Assembly: GCA_029379265.1 (NCBI GenBank) | Contig: JAQYWN010000003.1 | Location: 1-39,035 of the forward strand | Source of the DNA: Rhizonema sp. NSF051 | Lineage (GTDB): Bacteria; Cyanobacteriota; Cyanobacteriia; Cyanobacteriales; Nostocaceae | DNA: 39,035 nucleotides | Reading direction: 5' to 3' | In this document: in pieces, positions 24,615 through 33,140 of the stretch | Layout of the letters: every line of letters starts with the position of its first letter | Position numbering within the stretch: position 1 is the stretch's first letter | The notes under the pieces: generated by a model | What the model saw: the letters and a program-made list of their open reading frames with translations, nothing else | What the model was told of the DNA's origin: nothing | Database searches by the model: none | Program-made: the position numbers and the translations under genes

Positions 24615-26156
24615 ATGAGAGTCGGTACATTACCTTGGTTGCTTCGCCACGAACTGCGTTTGTGGTGGCGTGAAATTAGCAGCAAACCTGCTGTATTGAT
24701 CGCCACAACGATTTTGAGTCTACTGTTTACAGGCTTGTTTGTTTCTCTGTGGTTTTCCTTAGGAAATGTTCGGCAATCAGTAATATTTGGCACTATTCCC
24801 GATCTGGCCATTTGGCTCGCTGTGGGAGTGTGGCTGTTGGGATTTTGTTACGCCTTAACGATGGCAATGGGATACAGCTTAGTTGCTTTGTTTGAACGAG
24901 GGGATTTGGATCTGCTCGTATCTTCTCCTGTTTCTAGTAAAGTCATTTTCGCCAGTCGCTTCGTGGCGATCGCCTTAGAAATTTTCCTAAGTTTTAGCTT
25001 ATTCGTCGTTCCTGTCAGCCTTATAGCTGTTGTTTTAGGTATTCCGCAACTTCTGGGACTTTACCCAGCTTTGATTGGAATTTCCTTGACAGCGACAAGT
25101 ATAGCAATGCTGCTAACTATAAAGCTAGTTCGTCTGATTGGAGCGAGATCAGCCCGAACTCTCACTCAGGTTCTCACAGCTTTCCTCTCGGCGTTGGTGT
25201 TTTTAGCTTTGCGAATACCCTACCTGATTGAAGATCAGAGTTTCAATAATAAAGCTATTTGGAACCATTTACAGCTTTGGTTTGCCAAAGGGGCATTAAG
25301 TGCAGGTAGCTTGATCTGGTTCCCCGCCAAAGCTATTTTCTTTGATCCCCTATCCGTACTGCTCACACTATTGATAAGTGGAATGTTGACGTGGGTAGCG
25401 GTAGAAACCTTGCATCGCTCTTTCATCACGGGTACGCAACAGTCCTTGACTCAAAAGCATCGACAACTGCGTTCCACCGAAGTAACTCACTTCGCTACTG
25501 GCTTCAACCGTGTCGTCCTTTTTAAAGAGTGGCGAGTTATCTGGCGCAACCCTTACTTACTTTCACGAATCTTCTTACAAATTGTGTTTCTGATCCCAGC
25601 AGTTACGGTTGTGCTGCGCGGAAAGAATGGTATAATCGCCGACATTTCTACTTTTGTGACACTGGCAAGTATAGGGATTGGGGGAGTTCTGACATCTACA
25701 CTGACTATTATCTGTGTTGCCGGAGAAGAAGCGTCAGACTTACTCAAATCGAGTCCTGTAAATGGGACTCGACTGCGTCGCATGAAGTTACTAGCAGCTT
25801 TGCTCCCAGTCTGGTTACTGCTATCACCACTGTTCTTCATTCTCATGGTTAAAGGTGAACCTTGGTTGATTTCCCTGCTGATTTTTTTGTCAGCCACAAC
25901 CTGTTCCGCTCTCTTGAGTCTGTGGAATTCTCGCCCAATTCGTCTGTTAGATATGTTTCAGAGGCGGCAAAACAGCCGAGCCGACTTTTTTTTAGGCCTC
26001 TTAGAGACGTGTTCGTGGATAATTTGGGTATGGCTGGGACTCACAATACGTCAAGGACTTATTGAGTTGACATTCATGGCATTGGTAACAATTTGTTTAG
26101 TGATGGCGATCGCCTATGCTCGCAGTCGTCAGCTAGGCACATCTCTAGGTTATTGA
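24615..26156 (+). CDS. ABC-2 type transporter permease
   Basis: A 513-residue integral membrane protein with about ten to twelve hydrophobic segments, for example ATTILSLLFTGLFVSLWFSL at about residues 30-49. It begins with the cytoplasmic LLRHELRLWWRE helix typical of ABC-2 exporters. The two halves are related in layout, each with an R-rich coupling helix (LFKEWRVIWRNP in the second). It follows its ATPase gene. The last 7 bp overlap the end of the convergent TPR gene. No substrate can be assigned from sequence. Confidence 0.85.
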   Translation: MRVGTLPWLLRHELRLWWREISSKPAVLIATTILSLLFTGLFVSLWFSLGNVRQSVIFGTIPDLAIWLAVGVWLLGFCYALTMAMGYSLVALFERGDLDLLVSSPVSSKVIFASRFVAIALEIFLSFSLFVVPVSLIAVVLGIPQLLGLYPALIGISLTATSIAMLLTIKLVRLIGARSARTLTQVLTAFLSALVFLALRIPYLIEDQSFNNKAIWNHLQLWFAKGALSAGSLIWFPAKAIFFDPLSVLLTLLISGMLTWVAVETLHRSFITGTQQSLTQKHRQLRSTEVTHFATGFNRVVLFKEWRVIWRNPYLLSRIFLQIVFLIPAVTVVLRGKNGIIADISTFVTLASIGIGGVLTSTLTIICVAGEEASDLLKSSPVNGTRLRRMKLLAALLPVWLLLSPLFFILMVKGEPWLISLLIFLSATTCSALLSLWNSRPIRLLDMFQRRQNSRADFFLGLLETCSWIIWVWLGLTIRQGLIELTFMALVTICLVMAIAYARSRQLGTSLGY

Positions 26157-26974
26157 ATCTCTTTTAGATTTTCTATAACTTGTTCGTATAATTGCTGGTT
26201 ATTCTGTTTTTGAAAAATATTTGCTGCTTGCTGTAAGTCAGTGATCGCCGCCTGCTTATCTCCTTGGGCAGCATAGGCATTTCCGCGATTGTTGTAGGCT
26301 GCTGCAAAACTTCTATTAAGGCGAATAGCTTGGTTATAATCTTCGATCGCCCCTGGGAAGTCGCCTTGTGCCGCACGGGCATTCCCTCGATTGTTATAGG
26401 CAACAGCATACTTGGGATTCAAGCGAACAGCTTGACTGTAATCATCTATTGCCCCATTTCTATCTCCTTGAGCGGCATGAGCATTGCCCTTGTTATTATA
26501 AGCTTGGGCAAAGTTGGGCGCAAGGCGAATAGCTTGTTCATAATCATCTATTGCCCCATTTCTATCTCCTTGTGCAGCGCGAGCATCTCCTCGGTTATTG
26601 TAAGCAATAGGATCGTTAGGATTGAGACGAAGAGCTTCACTATAATCGTCTACTGCCTTCTGCTTGTCCCCCATATCAAAGTGGACAAGTCCTCGGCTAT
26701 TGTATGCGGCAGCAAAGTTGGGATTGAGGCTAATCGCTTTAGTGTAGGATGAGATCGCGCCTTGTTGATTTCCTTTAATATGGTTTTGCTGACCTTGAAC
26801 GTAAAAATCCTTAGCTTTGGTTGGTTTAGATGTTGAACCCTTAGGAGAACTCACTCCTATTTCTGTCACTAATACATCTTTGTTCTTGGCACAGGAAACA
26901 GTTGCGATCAATACAAAGAGAATTAGTGTAGTTCTATATAAAGCTTTTGCCACCCTTGATGACAATCTAATCAT
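26150..26974 (-). CDS. TPR-repeat lipoprotein
   Basis: A 274-residue exported protein with a hydrophobic signal (LILFVLIATVSC) and a plausible lipobox Cys. A low-complexity Ser/Lys/Thr linker is followed by six tetratricopeptide repeats of 34 residues (units such as AYNNRGNARAAQGDRNGAID). The repeats are nearly identical in protein and DNA, so recent internal duplication is likely. TPR arrays are protein-protein scaffolds. I prefer the ATG at 26974 (8-bp overlap with the RNase D stop) to the GTG at 26986. It is translationally coupled to the RNase D-like gene upstream, although the two proteins would be in different compartments. Confidence 0.85.
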   Translation of the reverse strand: MIRLSSRVAKALYRTTLILFVLIATVSCAKNKDVLVTEIGVSSPKGSTSKPTKAKDFYVQGQQNHIKGNQQGAISSYTKAISLNPNFAAAYNSRGLVHFDMGDKQKAVDDYSEALRLNPNDPIAYNNRGDARAAQGDRNGAIDDYEQAIRLAPNFAQAYNNKGNAHAAQGDRNGAIDDYSQAVRLNPKYAVAYNNRGNARAAQGDFPGAIEDYNQAIRLNRSFAAAYNNRGNAYAAQGDKQAAITDLQQAANIFQKQNNQQLYEQVIENLKEIQ

Positions 26975-27896
26975 CTTCAAAGTCACTTTCTTGAGTTTTA
27001 GAAATTAGTCGCCAAGCCGTCGTTTTTTCAATATCTACAGACAGTTGTTCAAGATTTTCACCTAGATCTTTTTGGAGTTTCTGAGTCAGTGTAATGGGAA
27101 AATCTAAATTAATGTCTTGGGTTTCTACTAGCCTTGTTAGCTCTGTAAACGATACCTTCACTGTTTTTCGTTCATATGAATTCAGTTTGAAGTCAATGGT
27201 TTCCGATACACTTTGAGCCTGCATAGCTTTTTTAATTTGCTCTTGCAAATGCTCAAATTCTGAGTTCAACAGTTTCCACTGTTGCTCAAGCTGTTTATAT
27301 TTGTTACTAAGTAATGTTAGGTTTTCTGTTGCCGGATCGGAATTCATTTCTTTGCTTAATTCTACCAGACGCAGATGCACTTGAGCAAGATAAATGCAGT
27401 CTAGGTAAGCATACTCTTTTTGTTCTTCACTTAAAGGTCGCCGTCCCCAATCACTACTTTGTTCTTGTTTATCTATATTTTGGAAATGACAAATCTCTGT
27501 GGCTAGAGTTTTTAGTTGGTAGTTTGGCAATGGCAAGATATAGTAAGGAAACTTTTTCGCCATTTCTAAAGTGCAAGTTATATTGTTGGCTTTCTTGCTA
27601 CCTCCTAGAAGTTTCAGATCGTAGCTAGCATTATGAAAAACTTTTTCAATAGCTGGATCAACTATAATTTTGTCAATAAAATCAGTCACGATACCGGGTT
27701 TATCTAGAACATCCAAAAGGTAGATGCGATCGCCACTTAAATCTTTTGGATCGTCCAATATCTGAATCAGTGACAATCTTGGTTGACGACTTCGATAGTC
27801 AGCGACTTCTGTGTCTATCCATAAAGTCGTCGCTTTAGTATATTCAGTAACAAGATAACTCATTTCCTTAGCGGATGTTATATAAGGCATTGGCAA
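26967..27896 (-). CDS. RNase D-like 3'-5' exonuclease
   Basis: A DEDDy-type exonuclease of 309 residues. Exo I is WIDTEVA (Asp and Glu), Exo II is FHNASYDLKLL (Asp), and Exo III is YAYLDCIYL (Tyr and Asp), so all catalytic positions are present. The exonuclease domain covers about residues 5-185. Instead of the HRDC domains of E. coli RNase D, the C-terminus has a Gln/Glu-rich coiled coil (about 195-235, YKQLEQQWKLLNSEFEHLQE) and an unrecognised tail. It probably trims structured RNA such as tRNA 3' ends; the substrate is inferred. It is first in an operon with the TPR gene. Confidence 0.87.
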   Translation of the reverse strand: MPMPYITSAKEMSYLVTEYTKATTLWIDTEVADYRSRQPRLSLIQILDDPKDLSGDRIYLLDVLDKPGIVTDFIDKIIVDPAIEKVFHNASYDLKLLGGSKKANNITCTLEMAKKFPYYILPLPNYQLKTLATEICHFQNIDKQEQSSDWGRRPLSEEQKEYAYLDCIYLAQVHLRLVELSKEMNSDPATENLTLLSNKYKQLEQQWKLLNSEFEHLQEQIKKAMQAQSVSETIDFKLNSYERKTVKVSFTELTRLVETQDINLDFPITLTQKLQKDLGENLEQLSVDIEKTTAWRLISKTQESDFEDD

Positions 27897-28781
27897 GTAT
27901 TTCCTGAAATTATAAAGTTAAAATGCGTTTTACCCAAGGGAGAAATGGAAGCAATACGGAGTGTTTATTTCAAAAGTTATTTGTAGATACAAAGTTGCAT
28001 CCAATTGTAGTAGAAAAGAGTCAAGTGCTAATACCGATCGCTTTGAATTCAAAAATCGTCTTGGCTCGTTAAGTAATACTGGCTTTATTGCAAGGGAGCA
28101 AGCTCTCTAAAGCAAGGAGAGCTTTTGGTTTCCGAAGTGATGCACAGGTGCTATGATCCCGCGTGCTTTCCTTGTGGCATTCACCAAAACAGTACTCCTG
28201 AAGGCTATGGATGCCTAGGAGTGGTAATCTCACATCGAAATACATACTCACACGAATGTAGGATATGCACGAAAATTTACTTTCAGCCGAATGCCTTTCT
28301 TTGTAACTTCCAAGAGTTTCTCCGCTCCTCATATTTAGAGCAATGTATCTTCTAGTTATCCTTGTATACGCGATTGATCGTAGCGATTACAGATATCTTT
28401 ATACTTAGGCGTATTGTACAATTTTATTTTAAGTGTAAACACGTAGCTATAATTTTCTGCTGCCTTGAAACTGAAAAACGCAGAATTAAAGGTTGATAGC
28501 CAGCGCTTTTTAGTGTATATGACCAGTGCATGGTAAAATTTGCGGCAAGCGTGATCGTCAACCCGTAGCGCCTCAATACGGTTCATTTAATCAACAATGG
28601 GCGGAATATGAGGTTAAAAGCAAACTCTTTGAATTTAAAAAAATCTTGTCTGTTACGTGCTTTTTGGTCAAGATTTTTTAAAGCAAGTGTTAAAACTGGT
28701 GGAGTTACCCTTGCCTTATCAAGTAGATTTTGATAAGACAGCATTAGGTATGTAATTTTGCTAGCTGTTGGGTGAAGAGGA
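27897..28781. other. 885-bp gene-poor region
   Basis: Several short ORFs of 76-90 codons occur on both strands (for example 28356-28586 and 28583-28855, minus), but none has a ribosome site, a domain or cyanobacterial-looking composition. One perfect 8-bp hairpin, AAGCTCTC ... GAGAGCTT followed by TTGGTTT, lies at 28100-28124 and could be a terminator or part of an RNA. I recognise no tRNA, RNase P RNA, tmRNA or riboswitch here. The region is long for this window and could hold an untranslated RNA or an old insertion. Confidence 0.4.
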
Positions 28782-30245
28782 ATGAACGAAACTGACACTT
28801 CTAAGCAAAGGGCTGTTGCTAAATCAGACAAGACTACAAATTCGCTAAAAACCAAGCAGCAGGCAAGCTGTCCCTTTTACTCAGTTTTGCCTAATGAAAA
28901 TATGGTTACGGCATTACCGCTATTAGCACCAGCGGAAAATACGCAGTATGAGAGTGAACCACAACGGAGTTCACCTCAGCAGGATTGGGTGGCAGAGCCT
29001 GATGGTGAAAAACAAGCAATAATTGATTCTGAATTCAACAAACTGTTGGCATTAAACGAAGAATTGCGTTCTGCCAACAACAATTTGTACGAGCAAGTCG
29101 AAGATCTCACAGATACACTAGAGGAGTCGGAAAAAGCTTTACAACTGCAAAAAAAACGCTCGAGTGTCACAGAGTCGCTCCTCAACCAACAAACACAGGA
29201 ACTAGCCGCAGCTCAAGAGCAAATAAACTCCCTATTCCAACAGTTAGAAACTGCCGTACAAACTGTTCAACGTCAGGAAACTACAGTTGAAACTTACAAA
29301 GCACAGCTAGAAATTAGCCAACAACGCCTTGCACAGTTGGAACGGGAATGTGCCCTCATTCAATCTAACTATACAGAACAGTCTCACCAGTTATCGCAAT
29401 CAGAAAGTGCGTGTCGAGAGCTACGTACTAGGCTGATGCGACAACAACGTCAGACTCTACAATTTAAGGCAGCTTTGGACAAGTGTCTAGAGACACCTTT
29501 ACCCAGTTATGATTCCTTAAACGATTATGGGCTGAAGCAACCACGACACTCACAAAGAGCTAGTTCTTTTTCCAATACCCAGACGATTCAACCTTGGTCA
29601 GTAGAATCAGAATGTTTTACAAATGAGGAATCAGCATCACCCGCACACCAACAGGATGATCTCTCAGATGGAATTGCGCTTCAACAGACAAACCAGCCAG
29701 AAGATTTGGGACAGGAGGTGAATTGTCCTATCTTTGACAGCAGCTTGGCGTCAGATATTGAAGACACTTTAACACCAACCCCACCAGCCGTTGCACCAGA
29801 AATTATTGATGGCTCAACAACACCAGAAGCCGCTTCACCAACAATATCAGGGAACTTAGACGAGCAACTGGATAGTGTCATTCAAATGTTTTTCAGATCC
29901 CAGCCTGCATCCACATCACCACCCCCTCCAAATCGAGAAGAAGAAAGCGAAAAAAATAATTCTGTCGAGCAGCCTATTTGGGAAACTTTTGCAACATCTA
30001 TCCCAGATACTGAGAACTCAGAAGATGAAGTTGTGACTCTCAATCAAAAGAATTCTGAGAACTTTGAGAATGAGAATTCAGACGACTATTGGTCAGAAAT
30101 GTCCACAGAGACGACTTCTCCCCAAAGCTCGTTTAGTGACAACTCCAGTGACGTCAACTCGCCCTCACCAATCGTTTATCCACAACGTCCACCTAAACGG
30201 CGAAAGTCGTTGGCATTTGTTGAACTACCAAATTTTCGCCGTTGA
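28782..30245 (+). CDS. Coiled-coil protein with disordered C-terminus
   Basis: A 487-residue protein of unknown function. After a polar leader, residues of about 75-225 form a long heptad-rich coiled coil (LALNEELRSANNNLYEQVED and so on). The second half is Ser/Pro/Glu-rich and probably disordered. The last 25 residues are basic and more conserved-looking (RPPKRRKSLAFVELPNFRR). No signal peptide or membrane segment is seen. GAAGAGGA precedes the ATG. The layout resembles a cytoskeletal or scaffold protein with a C-terminal docking tail. I do not recognise the family; the bipartite structure is seen, the role is not. Confidence 0.7.
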   Translation: MNETDTSKQRAVAKSDKTTNSLKTKQQASCPFYSVLPNENMVTALPLLAPAENTQYESEPQRSSPQQDWVAEPDGEKQAIIDSEFNKLLALNEELRSANNNLYEQVEDLTDTLEESEKALQLQKKRSSVTESLLNQQTQELAAAQEQINSLFQQLETAVQTVQRQETTVETYKAQLEISQQRLAQLERECALIQSNYTEQSHQLSQSESACRELRTRLMRQQRQTLQFKAALDKCLETPLPSYDSLNDYGLKQPRHSQRASSFSNTQTIQPWSVESECFTNEESASPAHQQDDLSDGIALQQTNQPEDLGQEVNCPIFDSSLASDIEDTLTPTPPAVAPEIIDGSTTPEAASPTISGNLDEQLDSVIQMFFRSQPASTSPPPPNREEESEKNNSVEQPIWETFATSIPDTENSEDEVVTLNQKNSENFENENSDDYWSEMSTETTSPQSSFSDNSSDVNSPSPIVYPQRPPKRRKSLAFVELPNFRR

Positions 30246-30248
30246 AGT

Positions 30249-30271
30249 AGAGAGGACGGGATATCCTCTCT
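30249..30271 (+). terminator. Hairpin after the coiled-coil gene
   Basis: AGAGAGGA pairs perfectly with TCCTCTCT around a 7-base loop, directly after the stop codon. The downstream T-run is poor (TGGTAATG), so termination efficiency is uncertain. Confidence 0.5.
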
Positions 30272-30390
30272 TGGTAATGGGGGCTTGGGGGAGAAGAAAT
30301 TGCATCGGTCATCTTAGACGAGCGTTTCGGGGAGTAACAGCTAATCGTTAACTCTTAGCTTTTGTAGAACTTGCACATTGCAGTGCGTCT

Positions 30391-32538
30391 CTACATCTCC
30401 TGACTCCTGACTCCTGAGTCCTGTCTCCTGACTCCTGAGTCTTGTCTCCTGTCTCCTAATTCCTGTTTCAAATATTGAGGATGCGTACCTGTATTGAGAG
30501 CGTAGCTAATAGCTAACAGCCTGAGCCATAAAGCTGGATGATGCTGTTCCAACCATGACTGTTTTCGGCTAAGAAAACTGGGAAACCATCCTCTTAGCAA
30601 GGCACGGATCAGGGTATGACGACCAAAGTCAAAGTAGTTACCTAGCCACCGCAGCAAATCCTTAAAACCGGCAAGTTGCCAAATCCACAGTAGTAACGCC
30701 GGGTTTTTACGAGCTGCTTTTAATGCTAAACGGTTAAAGGTAAACCAATCAAATCTATCTTTGATGAAATTATCTGCCACCTCTGTAGGTTCGGAAGCCA
30801 AGAGCCCAAAGAAGGTATTGAGCATGGCATTAATTCTTTGGGGTGGTAAAAATTTTCCAGTGGGAACCATCATTCCTTTGGAAAATAGCCAAGTCACTGA
30901 AACATTACTTTGGAAAGCACGAATTCGGTTTAAATGTTGGAAACTTAGGAGATCGTGCTTGAGAGCAGTATCTAATAAGGTTGTTAGACGTTCCAGGTTA
31001 CGAATTAGGGAACCAAAGCCAGTAAACACTAAGGGAGACTGAAGTGATGCAGCATCACCAATTGCTATCAGGCGATCAAAAGCAACAGTGCGATCGCTAC
31101 TCCCTACACTAAAATGCCCTGGAATATACCCGAATGTCGGCTTTTTCCACACCAGCTTGTCCAGATCGCACCGCCGATACTCTGGCAAAATCGAGAAAAA
31201 ATCCTCGTACATCTCCAGTAAGGAGCCGGGATTTTCACGATTGACTTCATGGTAGTGGAATAAATAAATTGTCAGTTCTTCATTTGCTCCGGGAAACAAT
31301 TCCCATATTAACTGCCGTCCCCGCGAGATATCCCCGTGGCTATTGAGAACGTCTCCATATTGGGAATCCCATACCCCAGTTTCAAATCCACGTTCAATCA
31401 CTGCTCCCACCGTTGGACAAACACTGTCGAAGGCACGCCCTCCATTCAATTGCCAGGCGATCGGTGAAGCAGTTCCCATCGCATCTACTAGCAGTCGTCC
31501 ACTGACTTGCTTGTTGATTTTATTTGGTAAATGTTTGACATTAATGACAACTTGTGATTTCTCTACGTCTGCTTGGATGAATTCTGTCTCATCCCAGATT
31601 TCACCACCTACAGTTCGGAGCTTTTGCCCCAATAATCGCAGTAGTTTCTCAGAATCCAAACCCAAATTTAATACAGTAGGAGTGTGTAAGACAGGTGCTT
31701 TTAACTTATCGTCAATATAAGCATCAAAAAATTTGTTAAATCCGTCCTTGTATTCCCGTCCGATAATCGATTCTACTTCAGCAGAGGTGAATAAACCCAG
31801 ATTAATCAAGCTTTGAATCTCATCACGGGAAATATTCCATTCCCTATTCATCCGCCCAAAGGGTAATCTTTCTATCAATAGCACTCGATATCCTAGTTTT
31901 GCCATGACTGCGGCATGAATGACACCAAGTGCGCCACCGACGTAAATTAGGTCAAATTGGGGAGAGGAGGAGACAGGAGGAGACAAAGGAGAAGAATTGC
32001 TTCCTTGTTCCCTGATGTCTTCAGGGTGGGAAAAAACGACTTGTCGAGGTTTCTGGGGATTCCGGACACCTTCTCGCCATCGTTGCTCCCACCAGTAGAC
32101 ACGCGCTAGATCGTATTCTCCGTTAGGCATTTTCTGAAAATATTTAACGGTGAGGGGGTAATAGGGGGCAAGAGAAGTAAAAATTGATACGTCAGCACAA
32201 TCAATCGCTGGTGGTTCGGGGTAGTGATGAGGAAAGCGGTTACGGATGCCAGTCATCAGACGCAGGAGGATTTGCTGCTCTCCTGGTAAGGGTTTCTCTG
32301 CCCAACGAAATACTTTTAAATAGGTAGTCCGCTGTACTGACCAGACGAAGAAGGAAAGTTCTGCAGGTAATTTTTCCGGAACCCTCTCCTGTTTATTTGT
32401 AGTTTTAGATACTCTTAGGCGAAAGCCTTCTGAAGTAAGCTCTTTTTCTCCCGTTCCTGGTTCAAACTCTGCTTGCAACCAATTACAGACAGTAGCTTTA
32501 TCGGGAGTAGGGATTTCTATGTAAAGTAATTCTCTCAT
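30391..32538 (-). CDS. CruA/CruP-family lycopene cyclase-like flavoprotein
   Basis: A 715-residue FAD-dependent protein of the CruA/CruP group; CruA cyclises the ends of lycopene to make beta- or gamma-carotene. The unique N-terminal domain (MRELLYIEIPTPDKATVCNW, about 1-190) precedes a Rossmann fold with an FAD motif in altered form, YVGGALGVIHAAVMAKLGYR. It continues with ERLPFGRMNREWNISRDE, DAMGTASPIAWQ and IGDAASLQSPLVFTGFG, all family marks. The glycine-rich motif GGALG is the CruA/CruP variant. The final 20 or so residues are encoded by heptamer STRR DNA (repeated RRQDSGV). A second repeat-like stretch encodes the Ser/Pro linker at about residues 180-195. Whether it is CruA or the paralogue CruP cannot be settled by eye. 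Confidence 0.82.
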   Translation of the reverse strand: MRELLYIEIPTPDKATVCNWLQAEFEPGTGEKELTSEGFRLRVSKTTNKQERVPEKLPAELSFFVWSVQRTTYLKVFRWAEKPLPGEQQILLRLMTGIRNRFPHHYPEPPAIDCADVSIFTSLAPYYPLTVKYFQKMPNGEYDLARVYWWEQRWREGVRNPQKPRQVVFSHPEDIREQGSNSSPLSPPVSSSPQFDLIYVGGALGVIHAAVMAKLGYRVLLIERLPFGRMNREWNISRDEIQSLINLGLFTSAEVESIIGREYKDGFNKFFDAYIDDKLKAPVLHTPTVLNLGLDSEKLLRLLGQKLRTVGGEIWDETEFIQADVEKSQVVINVKHLPNKINKQVSGRLLVDAMGTASPIAWQLNGGRAFDSVCPTVGAVIERGFETGVWDSQYGDVLNSHGDISRGRQLIWELFPGANEELTIYLFHYHEVNRENPGSLLEMYEDFFSILPEYRRCDLDKLVWKKPTFGYIPGHFSVGSSDRTVAFDRLIAIGDAASLQSPLVFTGFGSLIRNLERLTTLLDTALKHDLLSFQHLNRIRAFQSNVSVTWLFSKGMMVPTGKFLPPQRINAMLNTFFGLLASEPTEVADNFIKDRFDWFTFNRLALKAARKNPALLLWIWQLAGFKDLLRWLGNYFDFGRHTLIRALLRGWFPSFLSRKQSWLEQHHPALWLRLLAISYALNTGTHPQYLKQELGDRRQDSGVRRQDSGVRSQEM
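30395..30473. repeat. STRR heptamer array inside and after the flavoprotein 3' end
   Basis: About eleven imperfect copies of CTCCTGA/GTCCTGT-type heptamers run through the last codons of the flavoprotein gene. The reading frame continues through the array to a stop at 30391, so the repeat DNA supplies the C-terminus. Confidence 0.85.
31959..31996. repeat. STRR-like insertion within the flavoprotein gene
   Basis: GGGGAGAGGAGGAGACAGGA and further GGAGACA-type units (plus strand) encode the linker SSPLSPPVSSSP between the N-terminal domain and the FAD domain. The low-complexity repeat stays in frame. Confidence 0.65.
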
Positions 32539-32699
32539 TATTTTCGGAAATCTCCAATTAATTTACTCATTAAGACAGATGAAAGAAAGGCTTAAAGTAA
32601 GGTAAACTCCGCCCTATCAGTTATATGAGAATTATGTAAAGAAATTTTAAAAGTAGATCGAGTTTATTAATCATTACTGTGTTTCTCTAAACGCACGCT

Positions 32700-32933
32700 A
32701 TGAATTATCCCATCCCAGACAGCCCTCAAGAAATCGTTGCCCTTAGACAAAAGCCTGTTGATGAAGAATTAGTTGCTTCTGCGATCGCAGGTGTTATTAA
32801 GATTGTCCGCGCTCAGGGTCAATCTTTGGAGGAATTAACAGCCCAAGTGCTAGCCGATGACAGCGTGCTAGATCAGCAACAACGACGCTGGCTCAGCCAG
32901 GTAGTTGCTCAAGCCTGGGAAAATTTTTCATAA
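32700..32933 (+). CDS. Small conserved cyanobacterial protein
   Basis: A 77-residue protein without signal peptide or membrane segment, rich in Gln and Ala and predicted helical (DEELVASAIAGVIKIVRAQG, QRRWLSQVVAQAWENF). It has the look of a short conserved hypothetical protein of cyanobacteria, but I cannot name a family. The ATG at 32700 is divergent from the flavoprotein gene (161 bp apart), so the two may share a control region. It contains a HIP1 site, consistent with resident coding DNA. Confidence 0.6.
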   Translation: MNYPIPDSPQEIVALRQKPVDEELVASAIAGVIKIVRAQGQSLEELTAQVLADDSVLDQQQRRWLSQVVAQAWENFS

Positions 32934-32936
32934 ATT

Positions 32937-32951
32937 AGGACTTACGCACGA
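32937..32951 (+). repeat. Solo transposon-end-like motif
   Basis: TTAGGACTTACGCAC resembles the end sequence (AGGACTTACGCA) of a widespread cyanobacterial repeat or insertion element. No opposite end is seen downstream, so this is at most a remnant. Confidence 0.35.
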
Positions 32952-33140
32952 TTACCCTGAGAAACAAACGACACTCTTTGGTACAGAAAAATCTGAATGG
33001 CGGAAGTCGCTACTTCTGATTTAGGTAGAACACGACGAAATAAGAATTTGAGAGTTAAAGGGCTCAGAACACTTATTTTTAGAGTGGTGTAACTTGATCA
33101 ATGACAAATAACGCTCCCTGCCTCCTGTTTGGTGCGAATT

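Noticed and set aside
28356-28855. Two minus-strand ORFs of 76 and 90 codons
   Set aside because: No recognisable family or ribosome site; the second also overlaps the start of the coiled-coil gene.
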